This document shows, piece by piece, positions 19,570 through 31,110 of a stretch of DNA of 64,000 nt. The stretch is taken from NCBI GenBank assembly GCA_043228905.1, contig JBHGNT010000001.1, forward strand, positions 22,568,001-22,632,000. The letters run 5' to 3'. A program made the position numbers and the translations under genes. The DNA comes from Azolla caroliniana (Eukaryota > Polypodiophyta). Within the stretch, counting starts at the first letter, position 1, and the number at the start of each line of letters is the position of its first letter. Under the pieces are notes generated by a model that did not search any database, was not told where the DNA came from, and saw only the letters and a list, made by a program, of their open reading frames with translations.

Positions 19570-20296
19570 TGTTGGGAGACAGGTCCCTCCGGATGGGAAG
19601 GGAGAAGAACAGTGTTGATGAGGTGTACCCGGCTACAGAGAGCCAAATGGTGCGGACCCGGTGAGAACCGGATGAGGAGTACCCGGCTACGGAGAGTCGG
19701 ATGGTGTAGACCCGGTGAGAACCGGATGAGGAGTACCCGGCTACGGAGAGCCGGATGGTGCAGAACCGGTGAGAACCGGATGAGGAGTACCCGGCTACGG
19801 AGAGCCGGATGGTGCAGACCCGGTGAGGAGCGGTCACCGGATGGAGAGACATATTCGTAAATATGTTTCTGAGAGTCCATCGAGGCTATATTTGTAAATA
19901 GCCGAAAAGTCATATTAGTATAAATATGACTTAGGGCAAACTTATTGAGTGTGATGCAAGTGTTGTTATTCATGTCTGCGAGAGATCAGAGCGCGTAACT
20001 GTGTACAGAGAGAGAGAGAGAGAGGAAGAGGTCGTTGCCTTTGTTGTAACCGCCGCCTGTGGCGAAGACAGAAAGCTCGAGGTCGTTGCCGTGGTGCTTT
20101 ACTGTTGTACACTATAACATAGTGATAGTTTGCAGCCTGCGGGCTGCTGTGGTTTTTCCCTAGTTTGTGTTTTCCACGTAAACATCCTGTGTACTCTTCT
20201 CTTCACTGTGTCGTGCATTCTTACCTGTTTTCTGTGTATGATTCTAAGCTCGGTTGTGGCCGAGCATTGCATATATGGAGCGTGTAGTTCCCGTCA
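19570..20296 (+). repeat. 5' LTR of Copia-2
   Basis: It begins TGTTGGGAGACAGG and ends GTTCCCGTCA. From 19618 it has four tandem units of about 54 bp (GATGAGGAGTACCCGGCTAC... to GGTGAGAACCG). A GA repeat lies near 20010-20024. The 3' LTR has five units. Confidence 0.94.
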
Positions 20297-20298
20297 AG

Positions 20299-20310
20299 TG
20301 GTATCAGAGC
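20299..20310 (+). other. Primer-binding site, initiator-Met type
   Basis: TGGTATCAGAGC lies two bases after the LTR. This is the standard plant copia primer site complementary to initiator tRNA-Met. The minus-strand equivalents in Copia-2m (TAGTATCAGGGC) and Copia-4 (TGGTATTAGAGC) are mutated versions. Confidence 0.92.
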
Positions 20311-20325
20311 GAAACGACACAGAAA

Positions 20326-22091
20326 ATGGACGAATCATTGGGCAGCATGTTCAAGCTCACCGGCTCCAACAATTCAGTGTGGAAGTTGAAGATGAGGGAT
20401 ATGCTCGTGGGTGAAGATCTTTGGTTGCCGGTTCAGTTTGGGAAAAGAGACCGGACAAAATCGATGCCACGATATGGGAGGTGATGCACATGAAGACAAC
20501 GACTTACATACGGTGCTTCATCGACATGAGCCTATACAACAACTTCAATGAAGAGAGCAAGGCTCATGATCTCTGGGAGAAGATCAACATTATGTTTCAA
20601 AACAAAAATGTTGTTAATCAGGTTTCGGTATTCCGGAAGCTAGTAAGACTCCGGTACCAAGATGGCTCCAGCATGGCGGAGCACATGAATGCCTTTCAGG
20701 GGCTGATCCACCAGGGAACTTCATTGGAGGTACTAGCGCTACTCCTGCTCGGTTCCCTCCCGGATAACTGGGAGACGTTGGTTGTCACTTTGGGCAACGC
20801 CGGGCCGGAAGGAAAGCGGTTATCCCTAGCAAGAGTAAAGTCGAGCTTGCTAGATGAGGAGGCGAGTCAGAAAGATAAAGATACGAGCTCCGACTCCAAA
20901 GCGCTCCTTACCGAATTGGAACGCGGAAGACATAGAAACCGTAGTCCCTAGAACCGGGAGAAGTCGGGGACATGATCAAAGTCAAGGGGGAGGCCTACTT
21001 GCTTCTATTGCGGCAAGCCGGGATACTTCCAGAAGAACTGTCGGCATTTCCGAAAGGACAAGGAAACCGATGGTACCGATTTGAAGCGGATACCGGACCG
21101 GAACGGTAAAGACCGGAGGGGAACAGACCGAAAGGGGACGACGGCAATCGCGGCAAGTGAAGAAGAGTTGATGCTCATCACCGAGGAGAGTGAGCTAAAC
21201 ATTGCCGGCGACGAGATGACTTGGATGGTCGACTCCGGAGCGTCGTTCTACCTTACCCCGGACCGGAAATGCTTCTCATCCTACTCAACCGTTGATCACG
21301 GCTGTGTCCGGATGGGGAATGAAGGTACATGCCGAATTGTTGGCATAGGAGACGTATGGCTGTCAACACGAATCGGATGCAAGATGCTGCTGAAGGATGT
21401 TCGACACGTTCCGGAAGTTCGTCTGAACTTGATATCAGCCGGTCGGCTAGATGATGAAGGCTACACGGGTAGCATCCGGAATGGTGTTATGAAGTTTAGC
21501 ATAGGGATCCTGATTGTGGCTCGGGCCCGGAAGGTAAACACGTTGTACCTGATGAATGCCTGGTTATGTCCGGAGGAAGTGAACGTGGTATCCGACACTA
21601 CCGGTGAGCTGTGGCACAAGAGGCTGTGTCACATGAGCGAGAAGGGGATGAAGAGGCTTGCAGACGACAACCTCATTCCAATGAAGAAGGTGCACTTGGA
21701 GAAGTTCACTGATTGTCTGGCCGGTAAGCAAAACCGGACCTCCTTCCGACCAAGGCCACCGATGAGACGTAATGCACCACTGGAGTTGGTGCATACTGAT
21801 GTGTGTCAAGTGGACACGAAGTCACATGCAGGATCGCAGTACTTCGTGACGTTCATAGATGACCACAGCCGGAAGCTGTGGGCCACACCGTTGAAGACGA
21901 AGGATCAGGTGTTATCCGTCTTCAAAGAGCTCCACGCGAGAGTGGAAAGAGAAACCGGCCGGAAGTTGAAGGCGGTTCGAGGAGATAACGGAGGAGAATA
22001 CCGGGGGCAGTTTGAGGAGTACTGCCGCTCGAAGGGAATCCGGCTCGAATTTACCGTGCCGAAGACACTGGAACTAAACGAACTGGCCGAG
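20326..22091 (+). pseudogene. Gag-PR-IN part of Copia-2
   Basis: Gag starts MDESLGSMFKLTGSN at 20326, shifts near 20420, then runs from 20421 through WEKINIMFQNKNVVNQ and LLGSLPDNWETL. The zinc knuckle CFYCGKPGYFQKNC has Tyr in place of His. PR has the WMVDSGAS active site near 21222. Integrase shows the zinc region (LWHKRLCHMS ... CLAGKQN), HTDVCQ, FIDDHSRKLW and RGDNGGEY. A one-base deletion near 22094 destroys the frame just after NELAER. An in-frame stop at about 20950 splits gag from PR. Gag packages RNA, PR cleaves the polyprotein and IN inserts the DNA; here all are on broken frames. Confidence 0.9.
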
Positions 22092-22602
22092 AGGAGAACC
22101 AGACCATAATGGAGAGGGTCCAGAGTATGCTAGCGCATGCAAAACTACCCAAGAAGTTTTGGGCTGAGGCACTGTCGACGACGACATATGTGATAAATAG
22201 ATCACCCTCAGTACCCTTGGATGGAGACACGCCACAGAGAGTAAGGAAATATCCTACTGGCATCTGAAGGTGTTCGGGTGTCTCGCGTACGTGCATGTAG
22301 CTAAGGACCGGAGAGGAAAGTTAGATCCAAAGACTCGGCCATGCATATTCCTTGGTTACGGTGACGATGAGTTCGGCTACTGAGTGTGGGACCTGGTCGA
22401 CAAGAAGGTATTCCGGAGTCGAGCTATTATCTTCATGGAGGACAAGACGCTCGCCGACTGGGAATCGGAGAAGAAGATAATGAACTCCGAGTCGACCGAT
22501 AAGGATCGACTCTACGATGAGTAGACCCAACCGGCAAGAGACCGGTTAGCACTCGAGGGACCAGCCGGTTACGGTGAGGATACCGAACAGGCTGAAAAAG
22601 AA

Positions 22603-24342
22603 GTGGAGGAAGCTGAAACCGGAACCGGCCAAGACCTCGAATCGGATTCAGATGAAGAGCAAATGGAGGAGCCGGTTACCGAAGCCCGAAGACGGACATA
22701 TCCTCTTAAGGAGAGAAGGGCGCCCCAGAGATTTCCGGATGCAGAGCATGTTCTGCTGACCGATGAGGGGGAGCCAGAAAGCTTCGAAGAAGCTAAGGAT
22801 GACACCCACAACCGCAAATGGTTAAGTGCCATGCAGGATGAGATGGATTCCCTGCATGAAAACCATACGTACGAATTGGTGGAGTTGCCGAAAGGAAAGC
22901 GGGCACTCCGAAACAAGTGGGTGTACAAGTTTAAACCGGGAGATGCTGGCAACCCCCCGAGATACAAAGCCAGGATCGTGGTGAAGGGGTTCCAGCAGAA
23001 AAAGGGCGTGGACTTTGACGAGATATTTGCCCCGGTAGTAAAGATGACCTCCATCCGGACGGTGCTGAGTATAACGGCAAGCATGGACCTCGAGGTAGAA
23101 CAACTGGACGTGAAGACGCCATTTCTTTACGATGACCTCGAAGAGGAGATCTACATGCAACAACCCGAGGGATTTGTGGAGAAAGGGAAGGAGCACCTGG
23201 TATGCCGGCTGAAGAAGAGCCTGTACGGACTAAAGCAGGCCCCCCGGCAATGGTACCGGAAGTTCGACTTATTCATGGCCGATCAAGGGTACCACAAGAT
23301 GCAGGCCGATCACTACGTGGTTGTGAAGAAGTTTGAAGGAGGCGACTTCTTGATACTCCTTTTGTACGTGGATGACATGTTGATCGTCGGACGGGACCAA
23401 GTCAAAATACGGATGCTGAAGAAGGCTCTCAACCAGACCTTCTCAATGAAAAACTTGGGTCCGGCAAGACAGATGTTGTGGATGCATATTATTTGGAACC
23501 GGTCAATGAAGCAATTATGGTTGTCACAGGAGAAGTACGTGACAAAAGTGCTTCAGCGGTTCAACATGTCAGATGTGAAACTGGTCGGATCGACACTTCC
23601 GGCAAACTGCAAGCTATCCGGTAAGCAAAGCCCGAAGACGAAAGCAGAGAAGGCGGATATGATGAAGATTCCATATGCCTCTGCCGTCGGGAGCTTAATG
23701 TACACAATGGTGTGTACCCGACCGGATATAGGATACGCAGTTGGAGTGGTGAGCTGGTTCATGAGCAATCCCGGCAAGGAGCACTGGAATGCGGTCAAAT
23801 GGATACTCCGGCACTTGAAGGGCACTTCAAATATGTGTCTCCGATTCGGCTCCGGAAAACCTCAACTTGACGGTTTCACCGATTCGGACATGTCGGCTGA
23901 TGTGGATACCAACCGGTCTACATCCGGGTATGTAATGACATATGCAGGGGGAGCTGTCTCATGGCAGTCGAGGCTGCAGAAGATGGTTGCATTGTCAACC
24001 ACGGAGGCGGAGTACATGGCGGCTGTGGAAGCCGGCAAGGAAATATTATGGATGAAGGACTTCATGGGAGAGCTCGATATCCGGCAAGATGAATACCGGC
24101 TCTATTGCGACAGTCAAAGTGCCATCCACCTTGCTAAGAATGCGGCCTACCATTCCCGGACGAAGCATATCCAGCGAAGGTATCACTGGATCTGGGAAAG
24201 AGTAGAAGACCGGGAGTTCGTGTTGACGAAGATCCACACGGCCGAGAACGGGTCAGATATGCTGACCAAAGTGTTGATACCCGACAAGTTGGATGCATGC
24301 CGGAAGCGGATCAGACTAGTAAGACACCCCATGCTGGAGTGA
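22603..24342 (+). CDS. Copia-2 reverse transcriptase-RNase H frame
   Basis: An open frame of 579 codons, formally the 3' end of the Copia-2 polyprotein. After an acidic linker and the ESFEEAKDD block it has KWVYKFKPGD, KARIVVKGFQQKKGVDFDE, QLDVKTPFLYDDL (first catalytic Asp), SLYGLKQAPRQWY, LLLYVDDMLIVG (YVDD), and RNase H with FTDSDMSAD, LSTTEAEYMA and YCDSQSAIHLAKN. It ends two codons into the polypurine-tract region. Upstream, a TAG at about 22522 and the shift at 22094 separate it from integrase, so it would not be made as part of a full polyprotein. The matching minus-strand copy is 45874-47657. Confidence 0.9.
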   Translation: MEEAETGTGQDLESDSDEEQMEEPVTEARRRTYPLKERRAPQRFPDAEHVLLTDEGEPESFEEAKDDTHNRKWLSAMQDEMDSLHENHTYELVELPKGKRALRNKWVYKFKPGDAGNPPRYKARIVVKGFQQKKGVDFDEIFAPVVKMTSIRTVLSITASMDLEVEQLDVKTPFLYDDLEEEIYMQQPEGFVEKGKEHLVCRLKKSLYGLKQAPRQWYRKFDLFMADQGYHKMQADHYVVVKKFEGGDFLILLLYVDDMLIVGRDQVKIRMLKKALNQTFSMKNLGPARQMLWMHIIWNRSMKQLWLSQEKYVTKVLQRFNMSDVKLVGSTLPANCKLSGKQSPKTKAEKADMMKIPYASAVGSLMYTMVCTRPDIGYAVGVVSWFMSNPGKEHWNAVKWILRHLKGTSNMCLRFGSGKPQLDGFTDSDMSADVDTNRSTSGYVMTYAGGAVSWQSRLQKMVALSTTEAEYMAAVEAGKEILWMKDFMGELDIRQDEYRLYCDSQSAIHLAKNAAYHSRTKHIQRRYHWIWERVEDREFVLTKIHTAENGSDMLTKVLIPDKLDACRKRIRLVRHPMLE

Positions 24343-24352
24343 AGGGGGAGTT

Positions 24353-25138
24353 TGTTGGGAGACAGGTCCCTCCGGATGGGAAGGGAGAAGAACAATGCTG
24401 ATGAGGTCTACCCGGCTACGGAGAGCCGGATGGTGCAGACCCGGTGAGAACCGGATGAGGAGTACCCGGCTACGGAGAGCTAGATGGTGCAGACCCGGTG
24501 AGAATCGGATGAGGAGTACCCGGCTACGGAGAGCCGGATGGTGCAGACCTGGTGAGAACCAGATGAGGAGTACCCGGCTACGGAGAGCCGGATGGTGCAG
24601 ACCCGGTGAGAACCGGATGAGGAGTACCCGGCTACGGAGAGCCGGATGGTGCAAACCCGGTGAGGAGTGCTCACCGGATGGAGAGACATATTCGTAAATA
24701 TGTTTCTGAGAGTCCATCGAGGCTATATTTGTAAATAGCCGAGAAGTCATATTAGTATAAATATGACTTAGGGCAAACTTATTGAGTGTGATGCAGGTGT
24801 TGTTGTTATTCATGTCTACGAGAGATCAGAGCGCGTAACTGCGTACAGAGAGAGAGAGAGAGAGAAGAAGAGGTCGTTGCCTCTGTTGTAACCGCCGCAT
24901 GTGGCAAAGAAAGAAAGCTCGAGGTCGTTGCCTTGGTGATTTACTGTTGTACACTATAACATAGTGATAGTTTGCAGCCTGTGGGCTGCCGTGGTTTTTC
25001 CCTAGTTTGGGTTTTCCACGTAAACATCATGTGTACTCTTCTCTTCATTGTGTCGTGCATTCTTACCTGTTTTCTGTGTATGATTTTAAGCTCGGTTGTG
25101 GCCGAGCGTTGCGTATACGAAGCGTGTAGTTCCCGTCA
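24353..25138 (+). repeat. 3' LTR of Copia-2
   Basis: The same LTR as 19570-20296 with five, not four, 54-bp units (24391-24660), preceded by polypurine tract GAAGGGGGAGTT (24341-24352). Outside the array, differences from the other LTR are scattered substitutions and small indels. Confidence 0.94.
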
Positions 25139-25143
25139 CCCTC

Positions 25144-27195
25144 GACAGAGCCATTGAATCGATCGTTGGCAGCATAGGCCGATTCGGTGGGAAGAATCCC
25201 ACAAGTTATTTGGAGGCTTACTGGGCCGAAATGATCATGAGGGATATCCCGGTGGACTGGCGGCTGTACGGATTCTCTCAGATGGTGACGCCGAGCATCC
25301 ACGCGGAGGTGCTCGAGGTGCTGGCCGGATGCCAGACTTGGGAGGAGTTCGAGTTGCAGCTCCTCGAGAAGTACAGGTTTGATGAATCGCTTGGGCTGTT
25401 GAGGCGAGACTTCATGGCGTGGGTGGAAGGCCCCGGAAAAGGGAGGAACACGTCGGCGCTCCTCTAGGAGTTCGAAAAAAGATTCGCGCGGCTGTCGACG
25501 CTGGACCGGACCGTGCTCGAAACGAGTCGAGTACTACTGTTTGTCAAGTCGGTGGACACCCTCGACAGGGAAAAGGTGGGTCCCCTATTGGAGAAGGACG
25601 AAGGGCTCACGGCAGACTGGGCCGTGGTAAAATGGGTCTGCAGCCGTTTCGACAAACGGCGCGAGTGGAGCGACGAAAGCTCGTCGAAGTCAGGACCGCT
25701 CCCAGCGAGGAGGCTCGAGGAGCTGATATTGGTGCCAGCCGGAAGGGAGGAAGAGAGCCGAATTTGGCTGGAGTCGGGGTCGGCATCGAACGACGTGGTC
25801 AAAGGCCCATCCAGAGGAGCGGCTCTGGAGGAACTGACACAGATGGTGCGCGACCTGCAAATCGCACAGGCCCGGAGAGACAACGGTGAACAGCCTCACG
25901 ACCGGAGGTTGCCGGCTGGGTAGCGGTGCATGTGGTGTGACGCGATCGGTCACATTCGGAAGGATTGCGCGGATTTCGGCGACGCACTCAGGACCAACGT
26001 GGTGTACCTCTGGCATGGGCGGGTGCATGCGAGCGAGACCCGGAGAGCCCTAGAACTGAATACGGGGTGCGGCAGAATGAAGAGGTTGATGGAAGAGGCC
26101 GCAACACGGCATGTAGAAGTCGTTAACTACTCAGTGTCTGTGGTACTTCGGGTCGGGGGTGATGAGACCCGGAAGGCGAACGACTCTGGATTCTGGCCGC
26201 TAGTGCTAGAAGGCCTCTCTGGAGTTCGGTTGAAGAAGGAAGAGGCGGACCGCGCGGAACAACGGGTCCAGGAGGTCACCGGATGGGACTATCCGGTCGA
26301 AGAGAAAACGGGCTTCCTAGAAGCCGCTTGCCAGAACTATGAGGTTCTAGTGGAAGACAAACGGGCAGGAAAGGCCGGAGGGGTCGGTCCCCCGCAGAGG
26401 TACGAGACCTGGTTCGGACCGAAACCGACCGGTGCCGGCAACCCAAGCGCGCCAGATGGGAAGAAGCAGGCAGGGTTTCGGTTGAGCACCGAAATCGAGA
26501 TAGAAACGGACCTACAGAAGGTCCTTGAAGAGCGGATCCTCGACAGTAAAGTGGAGCTGTCGTTGCGGGAGGTGCTGGGAATCGCCAAGAGGGAGTTCCA
26601 CGACTCCATTGTAGACTTGGTGAAGTGGAAGAGGCTCTCGACGGAGTTGGAACCGGAGAAGTCGGTGGAGATGCGAACTACGCACTTAGAAGACACGGTC
26701 CTAGAAGACGAGTTGGCGGAAAGCCACTACGCGAAGCCGCATTGGGCCAGGGCAACTACGGAAACCCCTGTGCGGATCGGCGACGTTCCGGAACCGGTGG
26801 TGGCCTTGGTAGACCATGGATCCGAAATCAACTTGATGTCTATGGATTTTTACAAGAAGGGTAAATGGCTGATCAACACCAAGCATGGGTGGAAGATACG
26901 CCCGACGACGCGTGCTACGGAGGAGCTGCATGGTGCGTGCCCGAATGTATGCGTAAAGATCAGTGACATCGAGATAGATCAACATTTTTTCGTGTAGGAA
27001 ACAACCTCACACCTGGTGATTCTCGGAGAACCGTACATCATGGCAGCATGCATGGAGACGAAGGTGTTGGACAACGGTTCGGCGTATACGCGCGTCAAGA
27101 GCCAAGACGGTCGGCATTCCATCCAATTCATGACCGTACGTCCGAACCATGAGAGGAATCACGAGACCCTCAATGGCGACAACCGAGGGGATTTT
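25144..27195 (+). pseudogene. Gag and protease of Gypsy-A
   Basis: It continues gag from 19569. The capsid region (RFGGKNPTSYLEAYWAEM, WEEFELQLLEKY) has a stop at 25465, then LLFVKSVDTLDRE; a second stop at 25921 is followed by the zinc knuckle CMWCDAIGHIRKDC at 25929-25970. The long frame 25930-26997 holds the linker, LDSKVELSLREVLGIAKREF and the protease with VVALVDHGSEINLMS. A stop at 26996 follows IDQHFFV, after which the protease continues (LVILGEPYIM). Domain order equals that of TRG. With three stops in one reading frame but few shifts, damage here looks young. Confidence 0.88.
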
Positions 27196-27206
27196 TAGAG
27201 AGGGCT

Positions 27207-27864
27207 ATGAAGGCGTGGGGCCACGGTAGTCCGGATGTACCGGATGAACCCCACACATGTATAGTAGGTAGGAAGTTTTGGTTCTCCGAAAACGGAGGTT
27301 GTACTATAGTCAGTGTCAGCGGCCGGGAGAGGAAGCGAGTGGAGGAGCGGCTTAGGGGATGCAGAGTCCTCTCCCTCAACGAAGAAATCAGCGACGCCAT
27401 GGAGGCGGTCTCTGTTGACCACACCTTGGGCGAGTTGCGAAAGGTGATCGGTGAAGACCTTAGAGAAGACCGGACCGTTCCGGTTAGTTTGATGGGAATG
27501 TACGAAGTCATTGCGGACTTCGGGGAAAGGATCGGGTCGGATCGGACGGCCCGCGTGCATACAAAGTACAAAACTGTGGACCGGAAGGTGAGGTCAGTCG
27601 TGGCACCCTTGCCGGAGGGCAGCGAGGAGCGGATAAATGGGGTCGTGTCAGACGCAAGTTTATGGAATCCAGCTGGCATAGGGCACCGGTTCACCGACAT
27701 AACGCTACGGGAGCTCAAGGTTGATGGGGGTGGCTTTCTACTGCCGGCGGAGGAGGACAGGTTTTGGAGAATGCCTGGAAAGCATGGGAAAGCCTTCACG
27801 TTCTCGCCGGAGGAGTTCGGGTGCGTGGACCCGACGATCGTCGAACCGATGGTGATCTTCACGG
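27207..27864 (+). pseudogene. PR-RT linker of Gypsy-A
   Basis: An open stretch holding MYEVIADFGERIG, VHTKYKTVDRKVRSV, and a block ending GKAFTFSPEEFGCVDPTIVE, which is the usual lead into the RT of this group (compare 3430-3474 and 57221-57760). The frame is cut at MVIFT by Gypsy-E and resumes at 32427 with VPWNLKPIPVP. No enzymatic motif. Confidence 0.82.
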
Positions 27865-28620
27865 TGTCCCGTTATTACGCGCGTGCGTGTAGAAGGGCGG
27901 GACCACGGGGGTCTTGGACTAGGGAGTGTTGGAGCATAGGAAGTCGGGCTTCACCGCTCCCGGGGCATCTCAAAAGCACACCGGAAGCAACCGAGGGGAG
28001 AGAGAGAGAGAGAGAGAGAGAGCTTAACACCGACTCACGCACACACACACATGCTGACCCGCCTCACGTCCTCATGTACAGGAAACACAGGAAAGGGGAA
28101 ACACCCGACACGAACATAGACGCGAATATACACAGACAGATGCAAATATATATATATGTATAAACAGAAGAATACATTCCTGGCTTCGAGCCGGACTGAG
28201 GTAGGTTACAGTAGTCGTCTACTGCCAAGCCGCCGTCGGGGAGCTCACGGGCTCGTCACGCCGAGCAGGGTCTTGCACAGGATATGAGCTGAAGCAAACC
28301 CTAAACGAACACGAAGGGGAAGAAGAAGAAGAAGGAGAAACCTAACCCTAAACCTACCAGTATACCGTCTAATGCAAAATGGGCAACCCCTCCACAAAGG
28401 GCGTTCCCTTCCTTTTATAGAACAAGGAGAGGGATGCGTTACAACGTGGGACAAATCCCGACTTTCATGGGATCGTCTGTCCCGACTTGACTACTCTTCG
28501 GCGCCATAAAGGCGCCCTCGATATTCACACTAAATGTACATGGGTGCATACACACGCTACACCCCGCCGATGTAGCCAATGTTTCCCGGTTTTCGGCTCT
28601 GGCCGAAATTCTTCACGACA
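27865..28620 (-). repeat. 3' LTR of Gypsy-E
   Basis: Plus-strand ends TGTCCCGTTATTAC and TTCTTCACGACA. It contains a GA repeat (28001-28021), TATATATATGTATAA near 28147 and a CCTAACCCTAAACC stretch near 28341. It closely matches 31649-32426; differences include the GA length and scattered substitutions. Confidence 0.9.
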
Positions 28621-31110
28621 TCCGCCCCCACCTAACTGCACATCCACCGGTACGTGCCAATCTGGTTGAAGGGTGAGAGATTTCGGCCGGTGAGAAACCG
28701 GTCTCCCGTGATCCGCATCTCGGCTCGCTGCCGGTTTGATCCGTCGGCTTCGAGTCTTCCTTCGCGCTTGCCTCCCCGTAGGCTCGTTCGACCCGTCGAT
28801 GGGTCCTCTACCGCGATCTCCGTAGTACGCGTTCTTCCGTTGGCCCTTGTTCGGCCTTATGAACGCCCCGTTTTCCGCCGTATGCCCGATGTCCTCCGCT
28901 TGAGGAATGCCCGTGGCAGCCCGCTTGGCCTCCGTTGTCGAACCGTGATGTCCCGATGGTGTTTCACGTCGCCTTCGTCCTTCCGCCGCCACCTTCCTTC
29001 TCCATGGTCTTACCTCGCCGCGTCGGCTCGAACCGCCATGGTCTCCGGAACGGTGTGGAGGATCCCTTTCCGGCCTTCTCCGCGCTCGCCTTTCCGCTCC
29101 GGCACCTCCATGTGCCACATACCCTCGTCCGTTGTTTGGCACCACCCGTGCCGCGCTCCGGTTCATTGCACGTCTTGTCGGCCCCTTTTCCGGCCAGTTC
29201 GTGCATCGCCGCTCACTCGCATACCGGTGTTCTTTGCATCCGAGGAACACCCCGTAGTAGCCCGCTTGGCCCTTCTCGTCTTCGTCCTGCTGCAACAGGT
29301 TCTGAGTCTTCCGCTTGTCGTCGTCCCCTCGCCCCCACCAGCTTGTCACCCCGGCTTGCCGTGTAAGTCTTCGTTACTTCGACGGAGCTACCGAGATCTT
29401 CGAAGCGAGTGTGGAGGATCCTCCTCCGGCCTCTCTTGCCATCCTGATTCCGACCCTGTGCAGGCCACTAGGCACTTGTCACTTCGTTCTCGGCACCTCC
29501 CTTGTGCCGCCTTCCGCTTCCTTCGTTCGGCCCCGCCCGCGCCGAGCACCGTCCCGTAGTCACGCTTCGATCCGGCCCGCGATGGCCATTTGCGAGACTC
29601 TTGTTTTGTTCTAGGTGTGCTTTTTCGGCCTGACACACCTTCCCGCGTTTGCCCCTACCGGCTCCTTCCGAACCTCGTGTCGTCGGGTTCCGTGCCCTGC
29701 CGCCACCGTCCTTCTCCCTCGGTCTCACGTTGCCACATTGGCCGAACTACTGGAGTCTCCAGATCAGTGTGAGGGTCCCATAGGACTGGACTCCGTTTCT
29801 ATGCTCATTGTCTTCGTCACCTCGCAGCCACCGTCAGTATCTTGGTCTTATGTCGACCTCGTCGCCGACTGCCGAAGTCTCTAGAACCGGTGTTAAGGAT
29901 TCTCCGTAGGCGCCCTTCCGTAGCCTTCTTGACCCTATCTCGGGTCGTCCTTTTTCGCATGCCGAGAGGGCGTTTTGTTCCGCACCCTCTCCCGTGGTAC
30001 CGACGTACCATGTCCTCGGCCTCTTCGTAGGCCAGCTGTCTTCCCCCCTCCCGGAATGGTTATCCGGGAGTCCGCTCCGCCCGGTTCTCGTCCGGGTTAG
30101 TTCGTCCTTCTCCGGATTGCCGAGTCCCGTTCTACTGTCGCCACCGTCTTCTCTTATAGGACTCACACCTGCAGCCGGATCAGTGTAAGGAATCCCATAG
30201 GCCCTGCTTCATTCTCTTTCCAAATCTCGACCTTCGCCCGGTCGGTCTTTCTCCCCATGTAAAAGAGGGCGGCTCGTCCCGCACCCCCTTCCGTATCGGC
30301 CCCTTCATGCCGAATCCAGCCCCGATCGAACGATCCACGACCGGATCACGCTCGACCCGTATCGGAATGCTGATCCCCTCGTGCCGTGTCCGTCCTTGGC
30401 CTTTCCGTAGGCCATATCCCATCCGTCTTCGCTGGCATCGTGCCAGGAATCCTCGGTACCGCCATCCATCTCCTCGGTCTTATATGGGCATACGGGCCCA
30501 ATTGCCGAGTTCTCCGGAATCGGGTCCGTGGGCTTTTGTCCGCTCCTTCCCCGTATCGTCTCGCCGGTGATTCTCGCCCTTTCGCCGCCGCCTTCCTCTG
30601 CTTGGGACTCACGTGGGTACTCGGACCCGACTGCCATCGTCTCGGGAGCAAGTGTGGGAAGACACAAAGAATCACCCGACCATTTTACGCCCTTGTCCGT
30701 AGCCACCGACTCTTCGTGGTCGGCGGTTGTCTTCTTACCGATTGCGCAAGCCCCGTCTGGGCTTGCTTCTCCAATGCCTGGGATCTCGGGCTGACACGCC
30801 CGAGACCGCTGGTCCCAACGTTCCGGTTCCGCGATCGGTATCTCGGCCTCGTCCTTGGCCGTTCTATTTCCGCAAGTCGAGAGGGCGTTTCGTTCCGCAC
30901 CCTCTCCTGTGCTACCGTCGTACCGATCTTCCGCCATCGCATGGGGCAAGTCCGTCTCCTTGGTCTCAGCTTATGGCCTCGATCCTCCCTCTTCCTCGAG
31001 CATCACTTTGAGAGCTGCGTACGCCTCCGCAATCCTGGCGACCAGTCCTCCGTAAGCCCATTCGCTCCATCATCGTCTTCGAGCTCAATCCTGATGGCTT
31101 CCCGTTCCGC
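28621..31110 (-). repeat. GC-rich degenerate repeat interior of Gypsy-E
   Basis: This stretch has no polymerase or integrase motif on either strand, although GC content produces many open frames (up to 301 codons on +, 274 on -). Related sub-blocks recur, for example CTCGGTCTTA/TTGGTCTTA-like anchors near 29003, 29720, 29842, 30475 and 30960, GTGTGGAGGATCC near 29055 and 29410, and GAGAGGGCGTTTYGTTCCGC at 29960 and 30880. Spacings are near 125 and near 310-360 bases. It looks like an old tandem array or reshuffled coding filler. A polypurine tract lies at 28621-28632 (minus). Confidence 0.55.

Larger units (their letters stand above)
19570..25138 (+). mobile_element. Copia-2, near-complete Ty1/copia element
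   Basis: LTRs of 727 and 786 bp, initiator-Met primer site TGGTATCAGAGC, gag, PR, IN, RT, RNase H in Ty1 order, and polypurine tract GAAGGGGGAGTT. The perfect 5-bp duplication CCCTC flanks it. The main defects are single-base shifts in gag and integrase and a stop in the linker, so it is recently inserted but not able to make all its enzymes. A related element, Copia-2m, lies at 45284-50519 and a solo LTR at 35638-36320. Confidence 0.95.

Noticed and set aside
19462-19860. 132-codon ORF across the Copia-2 LTR edge
   Set aside because: It joins the start of Gypsy-A gag to the 54-bp LTR repeats of Copia-2 by chance; the insertion edge lies at 19569/19570.
28330-28360. Interstitial telomere array in Gypsy-E LTR
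   Set aside because: CCTAACCCTAAACC is irregular, only about two units, and is present in both LTRs, so it is ordinary LTR sequence.
28525-29559. Overlapping ORFs of 274 (-) and 301 (+) codons as host genes
   Set aside because: They lie inside Gypsy-E, are Arg/Pro/Ser-rich on both strands as expected of GC-rich sequence lacking stops by chance, match no family, and the minus one runs into the LTR.
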